From: M55B157 sp965657825
Lineage (GTDB): Bacteria; Actinomycetota; Actinomycetes; S36-B12
Length of the DNA: 12,985 bases
Direction: 5' to 3'
Assembly (NCBI GenBank): GCA_965657825.1
Contig: CBFHQG010000063.1
Coordinates: 1 to 12,985 of the forward strand
Every line of letters starts with the position of its first letter. The first letter of the stretch is position 1. Shown piece by piece: positions 1-7,705 of the stretch. The notes under the pieces were generated by a model. That model worked only from the letters and a program-made list of their open reading frames with translations, did no database searches and was not told the DNA's origin. A program made the translations under genes and the position numbers.

Positions 1-666
1 CCGCGGCACAGCGCACCCGCGAGCAGTTCCGCGGTCGAGCAACTGAGCTTCGACACCCTGGGTTCGGTGGACGAGGTGCCGCTGGACCGCCGCGGTGACG
101 ACGTGCCCTCCACCGGACTACCGGAGATGACCGATGCTGATCGGGTGCGCGCGGAGATGGAGGTCCTCGGCCTCGATGTCACCTGTCATGTCATGGACTT
201 CTACTCCGACCTGCTCAATGCACTCGGCGTCACTCGGTCCCGTGACCTACTCGCCTGCCGCTCCCGATCGAACGTGCTCGTGGCCGGGACGGTGATCCTC
301 ACCCAGACACCACCGGTACGCAGCGGCCAACGCGTCATCTTCACCACCCTCGACGACGCCACCGGGCCGGTCGACGTCGCGTTCTTCGGTGACGTGCAGC
401 ACCTGCATGCCGCGACGGTGTTCTCCGCGAAGATGCTGCTCGTCCGGGGTGTCACCCGGCGAACCGGGCCGCGTGGGCTGTCGATCCGCGCAACGGCCTG
501 CTGGGACCTCACCGATCTGCATCGGGTGTGGCGAGAGGCCGGACTCGCTGCGGTATGCGAGGTGCTCGATGCCACCGATGCGGTGGCCCACAATGAGCAG
601 ATGGGTGATCGCGGCGACGTGCGACCGGTGCGTCATCCCTATGCGCTACCCGGGGTGTCCCGGTGA
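1..666 (+). CDS. DnaE-type DNA polymerase III alpha subunit, C-terminal part (5' end outside window)
   Basis: The reading frame is open from base 1, so this is the last 221 residues of a longer protein. A motif QLSFD at nt 40-54 resembles the internal beta-clamp-binding motif (QADMF in E. coli DnaE). As in DnaE it is followed by an 'E-x-LGL-x-V-T' segment (about nt 154-186), where DnaE has ETLGLYLTGHP. After that comes an OB-fold-like region (about nt 275-530) with LVAGTVILTQTPPVRSG, TTLDDATGPVDVAFF and LLVRGVTRRTGPRG. This order (clamp motif, LGL segment, OB fold) is that of the C-terminus of C-family replicative or error-prone polymerases. The polymerase and PHP domains lie outside the window. 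Its stop overlaps the start of dinB (GTGA, 663-666), pointing to translational coupling, so I favour an accessory, mutasome-like DnaE over the main replicase. Assignment to DnaE2 proper is inference. Confidence 0.7.
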   Translation, partial: PRHSAPASSSAVEQLSFDTLGSVDEVPLDRRGDDVPSTGLPEMTDADRVRAEMEVLGLDVTCHVMDFYSDLLNALGVTRSRDLLACRSRSNVLVAGTVILTQTPPVRSGQRVIFTTLDDATGPVDVAFFGDVQHLHAATVFSAKMLLVRGVTRRTGPRGLSIRATACWDLTDLHRVWREAGLAAVCEVLDATDAVAHNEQMGDRGDVRPVRHPYALPGVSR

Positions 667-1904
667 GTCGCCGCCAACTCGGTCGTCCCGCAGCGGCAGC
701 CGATCTCGGCGGCGATGACACCGACTGCACGATCCTGCACGTCGACATGGATGCGTTCTACGCCTCCGTCGAACTCATCGACAGACCCGATCTCCATGGC
801 CGCCCGGTGATCGTCGGTGGTGGAGAGCGCGGAGTGGTGCTGTCGGCGACCTACGAGGCGCGCGCGCTCGGAGTGCACTCCGCGATGCCGATGTCACGCG
901 CCCGCCGCATCGCCCCCGATGCCCTCGTCATCGCCCCGCACCACGAGCGGTACGCGCAGGTGAGCGCTCAGGTGATGGACGTCTTCTCCTCGATCACCCC
1001 ACTGGTGGAGCCGCTCAGTCTCGACGAGGCCTTCCTCGACATCGCCGGAGCCCGCCGCCGTCTCGGCTCGCCCACACGCATCGGTGAACTCATCCGCACC
1101 CGCGTGCACGATGAAGCGCGCATCACCTGCAGCGTGGGTATCGCGCACACGAAGTTCGTCGCGAAGCTCGCCTCCACCGCGATCAAGCCCGATGGGCTGC
1201 TGGTGGTCCCCGCGCAGCGGACCCTCGACTTCCTCACCCCCCTACCGGTGAGCGCCCTGTGGGGTGTGGGGGATCGCACCGAGGAGAGACTCATCTCCCT
1301 GGGGTTGCGCACCGTCGGTGATATCGCCAGCACCCCGCTGGAGACCCTCACCCGCGCGCTGGGAACGGCAGCCGGAGAACGACTGCACGACCTGGCCTGG
1401 GGGCGCGATGACCGGCGCGTCATCCCCGATTCGCCGGAGAAGAGCATCGGGAACGAGGAAACCTTCGCCCGTGACGTCGACGACCCCCAGGTCATCGCGG
1501 CCGAACTCCTACGGCTGTCCCAGAAGGTCGCAGCTCGTGCTCGATCCCGGGGCTTGGCGGGTCGGACCGTAGCGGTGAAGATCCGCTTCGCCGACTTCTC
1601 CACCATCACCCGGTCGAGAACCCTGGTGAGTCCGACCGACATCGCCCAGGAGATCTACGCGACCGCCCACGAGCTCTACGCCGCCCTCGGCCTGCAACGG
1701 GTGCGGATCCGCCTCGTGGGGGTCCGGCTGGAGGGGCTGGTCCCCGGCGGAGACCGGGCCGATCAGCTCAGTCTGCTGCCCGACGGCCAGGCCGACCCCG
1801 CCGACTGGAGGGCTGCGGAGACCGCTGCTGATGATCTGCGAGCCCGATTCGGTGTCGCTGCTGTGCGCCCGGCGCGCCTCCTCGACCCCGGCCCGGGATC
1901 CTGA
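663..1904 (+). CDS. dinB: DNA polymerase IV (Y-family translesion polymerase)
   Basis: A 413-residue Y-family polymerase that copies damaged templates. Metal ligands are visible: D28 in HVDMDAFYAS, and D121-E122 in PLSLDEAFLDI. Y33 sits at the sugar steric-gate position (F13 in E. coli DinB). The palm motif SAMPMSRA, a CSVGIAHTKFVAKLAS segment and helix-hairpin-helix-like ALWGVGDRTEERL follow, then the little finger. Near the C-terminus Q368-LSLL is a good beta-clamp-binding peptide. Length is normal for actinobacterial DinB. The GTG start at 663 overlaps the TGA of the upstream polymerase gene (GTGA), which supports this start and implies co-translation; it gives about 25 residues ahead of the first motif. 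Because the acidic residues are all present this is an active DinB, not an ImuB-type pseudo-polymerase, although it sits where ImuB-like partners of DnaE2 are found in some genomes. Confidence 0.93.
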   Translation: MSRRQLGRPAAAADLGGDDTDCTILHVDMDAFYASVELIDRPDLHGRPVIVGGGERGVVLSATYEARALGVHSAMPMSRARRIAPDALVIAPHHERYAQVSAQVMDVFSSITPLVEPLSLDEAFLDIAGARRRLGSPTRIGELIRTRVHDEARITCSVGIAHTKFVAKLASTAIKPDGLLVVPAQRTLDFLTPLPVSALWGVGDRTEERLISLGLRTVGDIASTPLETLTRALGTAAGERLHDLAWGRDDRRVIPDSPEKSIGNEETFARDVDDPQVIAAELLRLSQKVAARARSRGLAGRTVAVKIRFADFSTITRSRTLVSPTDIAQEIYATAHELYAALGLQRVRIRLVGVRLEGLVPGGDRADQLSLLPDGQADPADWRAAETAADDLRARFGVAAVRPARLLDPGPGS

Positions 1905-1953
1905 CGGGGATACCCACACGGGGATACCCAGACGGGGATACCCAGGCGGGGAT
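1905..1953. repeat. 14-bp tandem repeat, 3.5 copies, just after the dinB stop
   Basis: The unit CGGGGATACCCA plus two variable bases (CA, GA, GG) starts at 1905, 1919 and 1933. A fourth, diverging copy (CGGGGATC) starts at 1947. The first unit begins on the base after the TGA of dinB. Each unit holds GGG-ATA-CCC, a potential 3-bp stem with a 3-nt loop, too weak to be a normal intrinsic terminator. The function is unknown; a protein-binding array or a simple slippage product are both possible. Confidence 0.9.
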
Positions 1954-2107
1954 CTCAGCACCCCGGGTCACCGGATGGTCACGATGTGACCGAAGGCATC
2001 TCGCGTCCCCCACGATCGCCGGGTACTCTGTTCGACAGGGACCGTGGGGACGGTCGTGGATCGACTACCCTGCCAAAGCACGAGGTCAGCGCCACGAGGA
2101 GGACGCC
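1954..2107 (+). promoter_or_regulatory. Leader and probable promoter region of the DUF3040 gene
   Basis: There is no gene here. TACTCT at 2024-2029 and TACCCT at 2066-2071 both fit the loose actinobacterial -10 pattern TANNNT, but neither has a convincing TTGACA-like -35 at 17-18 bp, so the promoter position is not settled. The ribosome-binding site is clear: GAGGAGG at 2096-2102, five bases before the ATG at 2108. No riboswitch-like structure is obvious. Confidence 0.35.
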
Positions 2108-2524
2108 ATGCCGCTGTCAGAGCATGAGCAGCGACTGCTAGAGCAGATGGAGCAGGCGCTGTATGCCGAGGATCCCAAGTTCGCGACCTCCTTGCGCAAC
2201 ACCTCCGGTGGCCGGGCGAGTCGCGGCCGAGCCGCTCTCGGCGTCATCGTGTTCCTCGGCGGCGTCGCCATGCTTCTCGGTGGTGCGATCATTCCGCTCA
2301 TTCCCCTCGGTGTCGCCGGCTTCGCGGTGATGGTGCTCGGCGCGCTCATCACCTACCTCGGGCTGCGGCCTGGTCCGGCGACCTCCGCCGACGCAGAGAC
2401 TCCCTCCGGGGAGGTTCCCACCGCTGGGCGCACAGCCAAGCCCAAGCCGACCAGCGGTTTCATGGACCGTCTCGAGGATCGCTGGCAGCGCCGACGCGAG
2501 CAAGGCCCCGGACAGGATCTGTAA
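2108..2524 (+). CDS. DUF3040 family membrane protein
   Basis: A 138-residue protein beginning MPLSEHEQRLLEQMEQAL, the hallmark N-terminus of actinobacterial DUF3040 proteins. It is followed by YAEDPKFATSLR, two adjacent transmembrane helices (about residues 43-62 and 66-86), a Pro/Thr-rich stretch and a basic C-terminus with FMDRLEDRWQRRR (118-130), also conserved in the family. The function of DUF3040 is unknown. The family is often found near dinB and the mraZ/division-wall cluster of actinobacteria, so finding it after dinB is expected. The start is fixed by a strong GAGGAGG Shine-Dalgarno sequence. Its last 65 bp (2460-2524) overlap the 3' end of the transglutaminase gene on the other strand, so the conserved C-terminal motif is encoded within the overlap. 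Confidence 0.88.
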   Translation: MPLSEHEQRLLEQMEQALYAEDPKFATSLRNTSGGRASRGRAALGVIVFLGGVAMLLGGAIIPLIPLGVAGFAVMVLGALITYLGLRPGPATSADAETPSGEVPTAGRTAKPKPTSGFMDRLEDRWQRRREQGPGQDL

Positions 2525-4835
2525 TCTCGACCGGCTCGGTTGACGTCCTCACCATCCGCACATCCCACCAGGCCCGCACTCGATCGGCCATGGGCCGAGA
2601 CCGGGCCACCACCGGCGAGATCGCAGCGAGGACGGTCCGCAGGTGCTGCGGTGACGGGGTTGATTCAGCAGCGAGTTCAGGCGCATAGCGAGCCTGCTCG
2701 ATCCACCACAGCAGTCGAAGCACCGCATCCCTGCTCGGCCCATCGAAGGTGACGTCGCTGCGCACCATCTCGCTGCGCATCCAGGTGACGTAGTCACGGG
2801 GGGTCAGTTGCCGGGGTGGGCGAAGACCGAACCGGTCGACGGTCTCGACGAACTCAGCCCAGGCTCCCTCGATCCGCATCACCGGGTCGGCCTGCTCGGT
2901 GCGTCGCCGACGCCGCAGGGCGCGGATTCCCGGAGGTCCGAGGGCACCGACCGCGATCACCAGCAGGATCGGGATCCACCACCAGGGCAGGCTGCCACTC
3001 GCGTTGGGACCGACCCCGGGATCGACGTCGACCGGTGGGGGAGTTGGTAGGGGATCATCGGCGGGGAACTGCGTGGCCCGGTCCGGGACATCCGAATACG
3101 AGGGCGCCACGACACCGGCTGCCTCGCCGTCACTGCGCGGGGTCGGCTCGAACCACACCCAGCCCAGGCCGTCGAACCATAGTTCCGGCCACGCGTGGGC
3201 ATTGCGTCCCCGTACCGACCACGTCCCATCGGTGTTCTGCGTGCCCGACGTGAAGCCGACATTGACTCGCGCGGGGATCCCCAGGCTGCGTGCCATCAGA
3301 GCCATCGATGCGGCGAACTGTTCGCAGTAGCCGATACGTTCGGTGAGGAACGCGGCGACCGGGTCATCGCCGGCGCCGGCCTCCAGCGAGGTGCTGTAGG
3401 TGAAGCCACCATCGACGGTGAACCACTTCTCCAATGCGAGGGCCTGCCGGTAGGGGGAGTCCACACCGCGAGTGACCTGCTCGGCGAGGGTGCCTACCTG
3501 CGGAGTCAGGTCACCAGGCAGCGAGGTGAGCGCCTGTAACTCGGCCGGGGTCGGACCGGTCGCTGCCCGTAGCTGATCCCGCGTCGGCTGCACGTCGTAA
3601 GCGGTGACCGTGTACGTCGATCCCGCCGCCTCGACATCCTGCCCAGACACTGTCCGGGTGGCCGGCTCCCAGGTCCACCGGTCGCTGAGATCACCGCGAA
3701 TGCTGGTCGCTGCGAACGGCACGGGAAGCTGCGGGTTGATCAGGTCGCCGACCTCGATGGCGTAGGTGTTCACCGCGACCTGCGTTCCCTCCTCGCGCAC
3801 CGGTGGAGGCAGCGGTTGGGTCAGGGGCAGGCGCACGCTGGTCTCTGCCGGTCGCCAGGTGTCACCGTCGAACTGCGTCAGCGTCACCATGCGCAGATAC
3901 CCCGGTGTCGCCGCATCCGTGGTGTAGGACAGCACCTCCTGGGAGGAGTTGTTGACCAGGCTGCGCCGCAGTGAGACGAAGGGGTCGAGACTGATCTGCC
4001 CGTCACCGCCGCTGACACCCCCGGCAACGGAGGCGCCTCGCCCGGTGCCCCACACCGGCTCACCGAGTCCGGGTATCGCCAGGGGAGCGAGCAGTGCGAT
4101 CGCGACCGCCGTACCTCCGGCGGCCAGGATGCGGGGGTCGAACGCGCTGACTCGTGCGGGCCGCTGGTGAGCCTGGGGCCCGGCACTGGGTCGTGGTCGG
4201 GATCGACCGGCGATCGGCCCCCAGGCCAGGAGGCTGGCTCGGGCATCGACGGCGAGGAGGCCCAGCCAACCGCTGGCACCGATCGGCAGCAGCCACCATG
4301 GCAGGCCGGCTGGAGTGACGGCGATGGGCAGGGACGCTAAGACGAGCAGGGGCGCGCCGGCCACGGCGGGTAGCCGGAGGGTCACCCCGATGGCATCGAC
4401 GGCGATGGCGATGAGCCCCACTCCACCGGCGGCGAGGAGCACCAGGGCGGGGGACTGGGGAACAGGTGGCGCGAGGGTCTCGGCGTCAGCGAGACCGCCC
4501 TGGGCGAGGATTCGCAGCGCATCGATGGCTCCGGGGCCGGGCAGCACCCACCAGGTGGCAGCCGGGAGGACGAACAGCCAGGTGAGCATCGTCAGCCAGG
4601 CCAGCGCCGTCGCGATGGGGTGGGTGATGGCGGGGAGACCCACCGCCCGGCACAGGAAGCCCACGACGCCCACCGCCATCACGACCGCGGCGACCGATGG
4701 GAGGAATCCGGGACCTTCGAATAGGGGGAGCAGGGTGAGCGACGCGGTCATCGTCGCGATCGCCGCGGCGATGGTGGCCCACGGTCGTCCTCGGACCAGT
4801 CGGGATTCGGGGAGTGCGCGCGGTGCGGACATCAT
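2460..4835 (-). CDS. Membrane-bound transglutaminase-like protein (TgpA/DUF3488-transglutaminase-DUF4129 type)
   Basis: A 791-residue protein. The N-terminus has about seven hydrophobic helices (roughly 20-39, 45-63, 73-92, 129-148, 157-173, 178-196, 236-254), like TgpA/DUF3488. An extracytoplasmic region follows, with the transglutaminase core: C504 in IGYCEQFA, H547 in RNAHAWPELW and GWVWFEPTP (559-566). The third triad residue, usually Asp in 'FDPT', is E563 here. A Pro/Asp linker, one more helix (616-634), a basic stretch and a cytoplasmic tail resembling DUF4129 complete it. Homologues are thought to act on cell-envelope proteins or peptidoglycan-linked substrates; the substrate here is unknown. 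The ATG at 4833-4835 overlaps the TGA of the DUF58 gene (ATGA), with a second ATG just inside at 4830-4832, so it is the last gene of the moxR operon. Its tail overlaps the DUF3040 gene antisense by 65 bp. Confidence 0.9.
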   Translation of the reverse strand: MMSAPRALPESRLVRGRPWATIAAAIATMTASLTLLPLFEGPGFLPSVAAVVMAVGVVGFLCRAVGLPAITHPIATALAWLTMLTWLFVLPAATWWVLPGPGAIDALRILAQGGLADAETLAPPVPQSPALVLLAAGGVGLIAIAVDAIGVTLRLPAVAGAPLLVLASLPIAVTPAGLPWWLLPIGASGWLGLLAVDARASLLAWGPIAGRSRPRPSAGPQAHQRPARVSAFDPRILAAGGTAVAIALLAPLAIPGLGEPVWGTGRGASVAGGVSGGDGQISLDPFVSLRRSLVNNSSQEVLSYTTDAATPGYLRMVTLTQFDGDTWRPAETSVRLPLTQPLPPPVREEGTQVAVNTYAIEVGDLINPQLPVPFAATSIRGDLSDRWTWEPATRTVSGQDVEAAGSTYTVTAYDVQPTRDQLRAATGPTPAELQALTSLPGDLTPQVGTLAEQVTRGVDSPYRQALALEKWFTVDGGFTYSTSLEAGAGDDPVAAFLTERIGYCEQFAASMALMARSLGIPARVNVGFTSGTQNTDGTWSVRGRNAHAWPELWFDGLGWVWFEPTPRSDGEAAGVVAPSYSDVPDRATQFPADDPLPTPPPVDVDPGVGPNASGSLPWWWIPILLVIAVGALGPPGIRALRRRRRTEQADPVMRIEGAWAEFVETVDRFGLRPPRQLTPRDYVTWMRSEMVRSDVTFDGPSRDAVLRLLWWIEQARYAPELAAESTPSPQHLRTVLAAISPVVARSRPMADRVRAWWDVRMVRTSTEPVEITDPVRGLARVGAASDPRDGP

Positions 4836-6112
4836 CGGCCTCGCACCGTCGGCAGCCCATCGGTGGACACCGCGTGCAGCGTCTGCGCCCAGGCCGAGGG
4901 GAGTGGGCTGCGCGTGGGGTCGATGGAGCGGGGGAGCACAGCGGTGTGCCAGCCACCGGACCGGGCCTGATGCGCGACGGAGTCCGCGCCCGCAGAAGGC
5001 AGTCCCCAGTCCTGGGGGTCGAGGATCATCGCGATGCCGAGATCCTGGCTGCGGCGAGGATGCTGGTGGGCGAGGAGTCCACCCGTGGTCTCATCGGCCG
5101 TGACGATCGCGACGACGAAGTCCGCTCGCCAGGTCGGTGACTCCGCGCGGTCTGTCATGCCGATGTCCTCTCGGAGGGAGGTGACAGCCAGGGTGTCCAG
5201 GAGCAGATGACGGCCTTCTACACCGGTGAGTCGGGCGGTGATCGCCTGCCCGTCGATGCCGGCGACCAGGACCTGGAACCCTGAGCGCAGCAGGTGCGCA
5301 CCGATGCTCGCGACCGCGGAGAGCGCGACTTCGAATGAGGCGTCCGGTCCGCTGCCGACATGGACACCGCGGCGGTCATCGAGCACGATCATCGCCTGGC
5401 GGGTCCAGGGTTGCTCCTCGCGACGCACCATCATCTGCCCGCTGCGGGCACTGGCGCGCCAGTGGATCCGGCGCAGGTCGTCACCCACGCGGTATTCGCG
5501 GGGGACCACGTCGTCGTCACCGCGGGCAGCGAGTGCGGCCAGGGTCGCGTCACCGTGACCGAGGTGCTCGGCATGGGGGGAACCGGCGGTGAGGGGGATC
5601 ACGCGCGGGATCACCAGGACCGAATCGGTGGATCGGAAGGAGCGGCGGATTCGGACGAGGCCCAGCGGATCGAGCGCCACGACCGAGAGTGGACCGAGGG
5701 CGAAACGACCCCGACGTGTCGGGTTGATCGATGAGGTGATGCGCCGGATCTCGCCCGGTTGCAGACGCGGCGCGATCCGCCGGAGTGCCGACCCCATCGA
5801 GGCGGGGACCGCATCGAACAGCAACATCGTGGCAGTACGGGCTGACCCGAGGTTCTCGATGGTCAGGGTGATCTCCGCCGATTCGCCCACCGTGATGTGA
5901 CGGGTAGACACGGTCCGGGTGCAACCGAGGGTGAATCCGGACCGGGAGACCACCACCCAGGAGATGAGCGGGAGCAGGATGGCGACGAGAGCCACGCTGA
6001 GCAGATCGCGCTGACCGGACAGCACGGCTCCGAGCGCGAGGCCGAGTCCGACGGCGATGAGCCCTTTACCTCTCAGGGTCAGGCCATCGACGATCGATCG
6101 CAGGCGACGCAT
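4832..6112 (-). CDS. DUF58 family protein (membrane-anchored, vWA-like)
   Basis: A 426-residue protein. Two hydrophobic helices near the N-terminus (about 17-33 and 37-55) anchor it. A beta-rich segment follows (VGESAEITLTIEN, about 75-87; NPTRRGRFALGPL, about 130-142), then the diagnostic DUF58 signature REYRVGDDLRRIHWRASAR (205-223) and KQ-type continuation MMVRREEQ. The region after it (MIVLDDRRG, 241-249) is where related proteins have a von Willebrand A MIDAS motif; no clean DxSxS is seen, so metal binding is doubtful. It lies between moxR (16 bp upstream) and the transglutaminase gene (4-bp ATGA overlap), the classic three-gene arrangement. MoxR ATPases are thought to act as chaperones for vWA-type partners, so it probably couples MoxR to the envelope enzyme; this is inference. 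No clear Shine-Dalgarno precedes its ATG. Confidence 0.9.
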   Translation of the reverse strand: MRRLRSIVDGLTLRGKGLIAVGLGLALGAVLSGQRDLLSVALVAILLPLISWVVVSRSGFTLGCTRTVSTRHITVGESAEITLTIENLGSARTATMLLFDAVPASMGSALRRIAPRLQPGEIRRITSSINPTRRGRFALGPLSVVALDPLGLVRIRRSFRSTDSVLVIPRVIPLTAGSPHAEHLGHGDATLAALAARGDDDVVPREYRVGDDLRRIHWRASARSGQMMVRREEQPWTRQAMIVLDDRRGVHVGSGPDASFEVALSAVASIGAHLLRSGFQVLVAGIDGQAITARLTGVEGRHLLLDTLAVTSLREDIGMTDRAESPTWRADFVVAIVTADETTGGLLAHQHPRRSQDLGIAMILDPQDWGLPSAGADSVAHQARSGGWHTAVLPRSIDPTRSPLPSAWAQTLHAVSTDGLPTVRGR

Positions 6113-6128
6113 CTACCGGATCGCTGCT

Positions 6129-6140
<12 letters not shown>
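6113..6140. repeat. 12-bp direct repeat spanning the moxR stop and the moxR-DUF58 spacer
   Basis: CTACCGGATCGC occurs at 6113-6124 and again at 6129-6140, period 16 bp. Read on the minus strand, each copy ends in CGGTAG: the upstream copy supplies the moxR TAG stop, and the other sits immediately before the DUF58 ATG. The 16-bp spacer between the genes therefore equals one repeat period, as if a local duplication had separated two genes that once met at the stop/start. Confidence 0.85.
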
Positions 6141-7100
<960 letters not shown>

Positions 7101-7177
7101 CCTTGATTCTCACCCGGGGGGCGCTTCGACGCCACCCCGGGGCGGGATAAGTCGGACGTATACGACAGGATCGCCCC
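7101..7177. promoter_or_regulatory. Divergent moxR / maoC intergenic with palindrome CGTATACG
   Basis: This 77-bp gap must hold promoters for both divergent genes. A perfect 8-bp palindrome CGTATACG lies at 7157-7164, within the wider inverted repeat GTCG-(8)-CGAC (7151-7166). TATACG is -10-like on either strand, but no -35 is obvious. On the plus side AGGA (7167-7170) is a well-placed ribosome-binding site seven bases before the maoC ATG. On the minus side GAGAAT (7111-7106) could be a weak -10 for a leaderless moxR transcript. All assignments are tentative. Confidence 0.4.
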
Positions 7178-7705
7178 ATGACCACAGTGCATCCGGCCGA
7201 GCTCGGCCGCTTCTTCGAGGACTACACCGTCGGCGACGTCTACCAGCACCCCTTCGGACGAACGATCTCCGAGGCGGACTCGACCTGGTTCACCCAGTTG
7301 ACCTGCAACACCAACCAGAATCACTTCAATGCTCACCTGGCCCAGAGCAACCCGATCACCGGTGGTCGGGTCATCGTCAACTCCGGATTCACGGTGGCGC
7401 TGGTTCTCGGCCTGTCGGTCATCGACATGAGTCAGAACGCGGTCGCCAACCTCGGGTGGACCGACATCAAGCTCACCCACCCGGTTTTCATCGGTGACAC
7501 GCTCTACGCCGAGAGCATCTGCACCGATAAGCGTGAGAGTTCCTCGCGGCCGAACATGGGCATCATCACGATGAAGACTCGCGGGCTGAACCAGGACGGC
7601 GATGAGATCGTGTCGTGGACCCGCTCGGTGATGATCCCCAAGCGTGAGGCGGGAATCGGTCAGAATTACTTCCCCGAGGCGAAGACCGGGCCTATCACCG
7701 CCTGA
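7178..7705 (+). CDS. MaoC-like hot-dog fold dehydratase/hydratase
   Basis: A 175-residue single-domain MaoC-like protein. Recognisable segments are GRFFEDYTVGDVYQHPFGRTISEAD (about 10-34), the active-site strand CNTNQNHFNAH (43-53), GLSVIDMSQNAVANLGWTDIK (78-98), HPVFIGDTLYAES (101-113) and TMKTRGLNQDGDEIVSWTRSVMI (about 131-153). MaoC enzymes hydrate 2-enoyl-CoA or dehydrate 3-hydroxyacyl-CoA with a D-x(4)-H pair. H49 is kept but the Asp position is N44, so the chemistry or substrate may differ. This sequence is most like the itaconyl/mesaconyl-CoA hydratase-like branch, from memory; the substrate cannot be told. ATG with AGGA seven bases upstream. It is transcribed alone, divergent from moxR, and its stop overlaps the S51 peptidase gene tail to tail (7695-7705). 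Confidence 0.88.
   Translation: MTTVHPAELGRFFEDYTVGDVYQHPFGRTISEADSTWFTQLTCNTNQNHFNAHLAQSNPITGGRVIVNSGFTVALVLGLSVIDMSQNAVANLGWTDIKLTHPVFIGDTLYAESICTDKRESSSRPNMGIITMKTRGLNQDGDEIVSWTRSVMIPKREAGIGQNYFPEAKTGPITA

Noticed and set aside
968..1642. A 224-codon open frame antisense to dinB
   Set aside because: dinB carries all catalytic motifs on the other strand; this frame is a shadow with no ribosome-binding site or domain.
663..1904. ImuB-type inactive Y-family protein
   Set aside because: All three acidic catalytic residues (D28, D121, E122) and a tyrosine steric gate are present, so an active DinB is the better reading.
1905..1953. MraZ operator (TGGGN direct repeats)
   Set aside because: TGGGT does recur on the minus strand, but with period 14 rather than the roughly 10-bp period of known MraZ boxes, and no mraZ gene is seen in the window.
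1905..1953. Intrinsic terminator of dinB, or a CRISPR array
   Set aside because: Each unit can form only a 3-bp stem with no T-tract, and units abut without spacers of CRISPR length.
4315..5103. A 262-codon open frame on the plus strand opposite the transglutaminase and DUF58 genes
   Set aside because: It lies antisense to two well-supported genes, its product is low-complexity Arg/Ala/Pro/Ser with no recognisable domain, and such frames are expected by chance in high-GC DNA.
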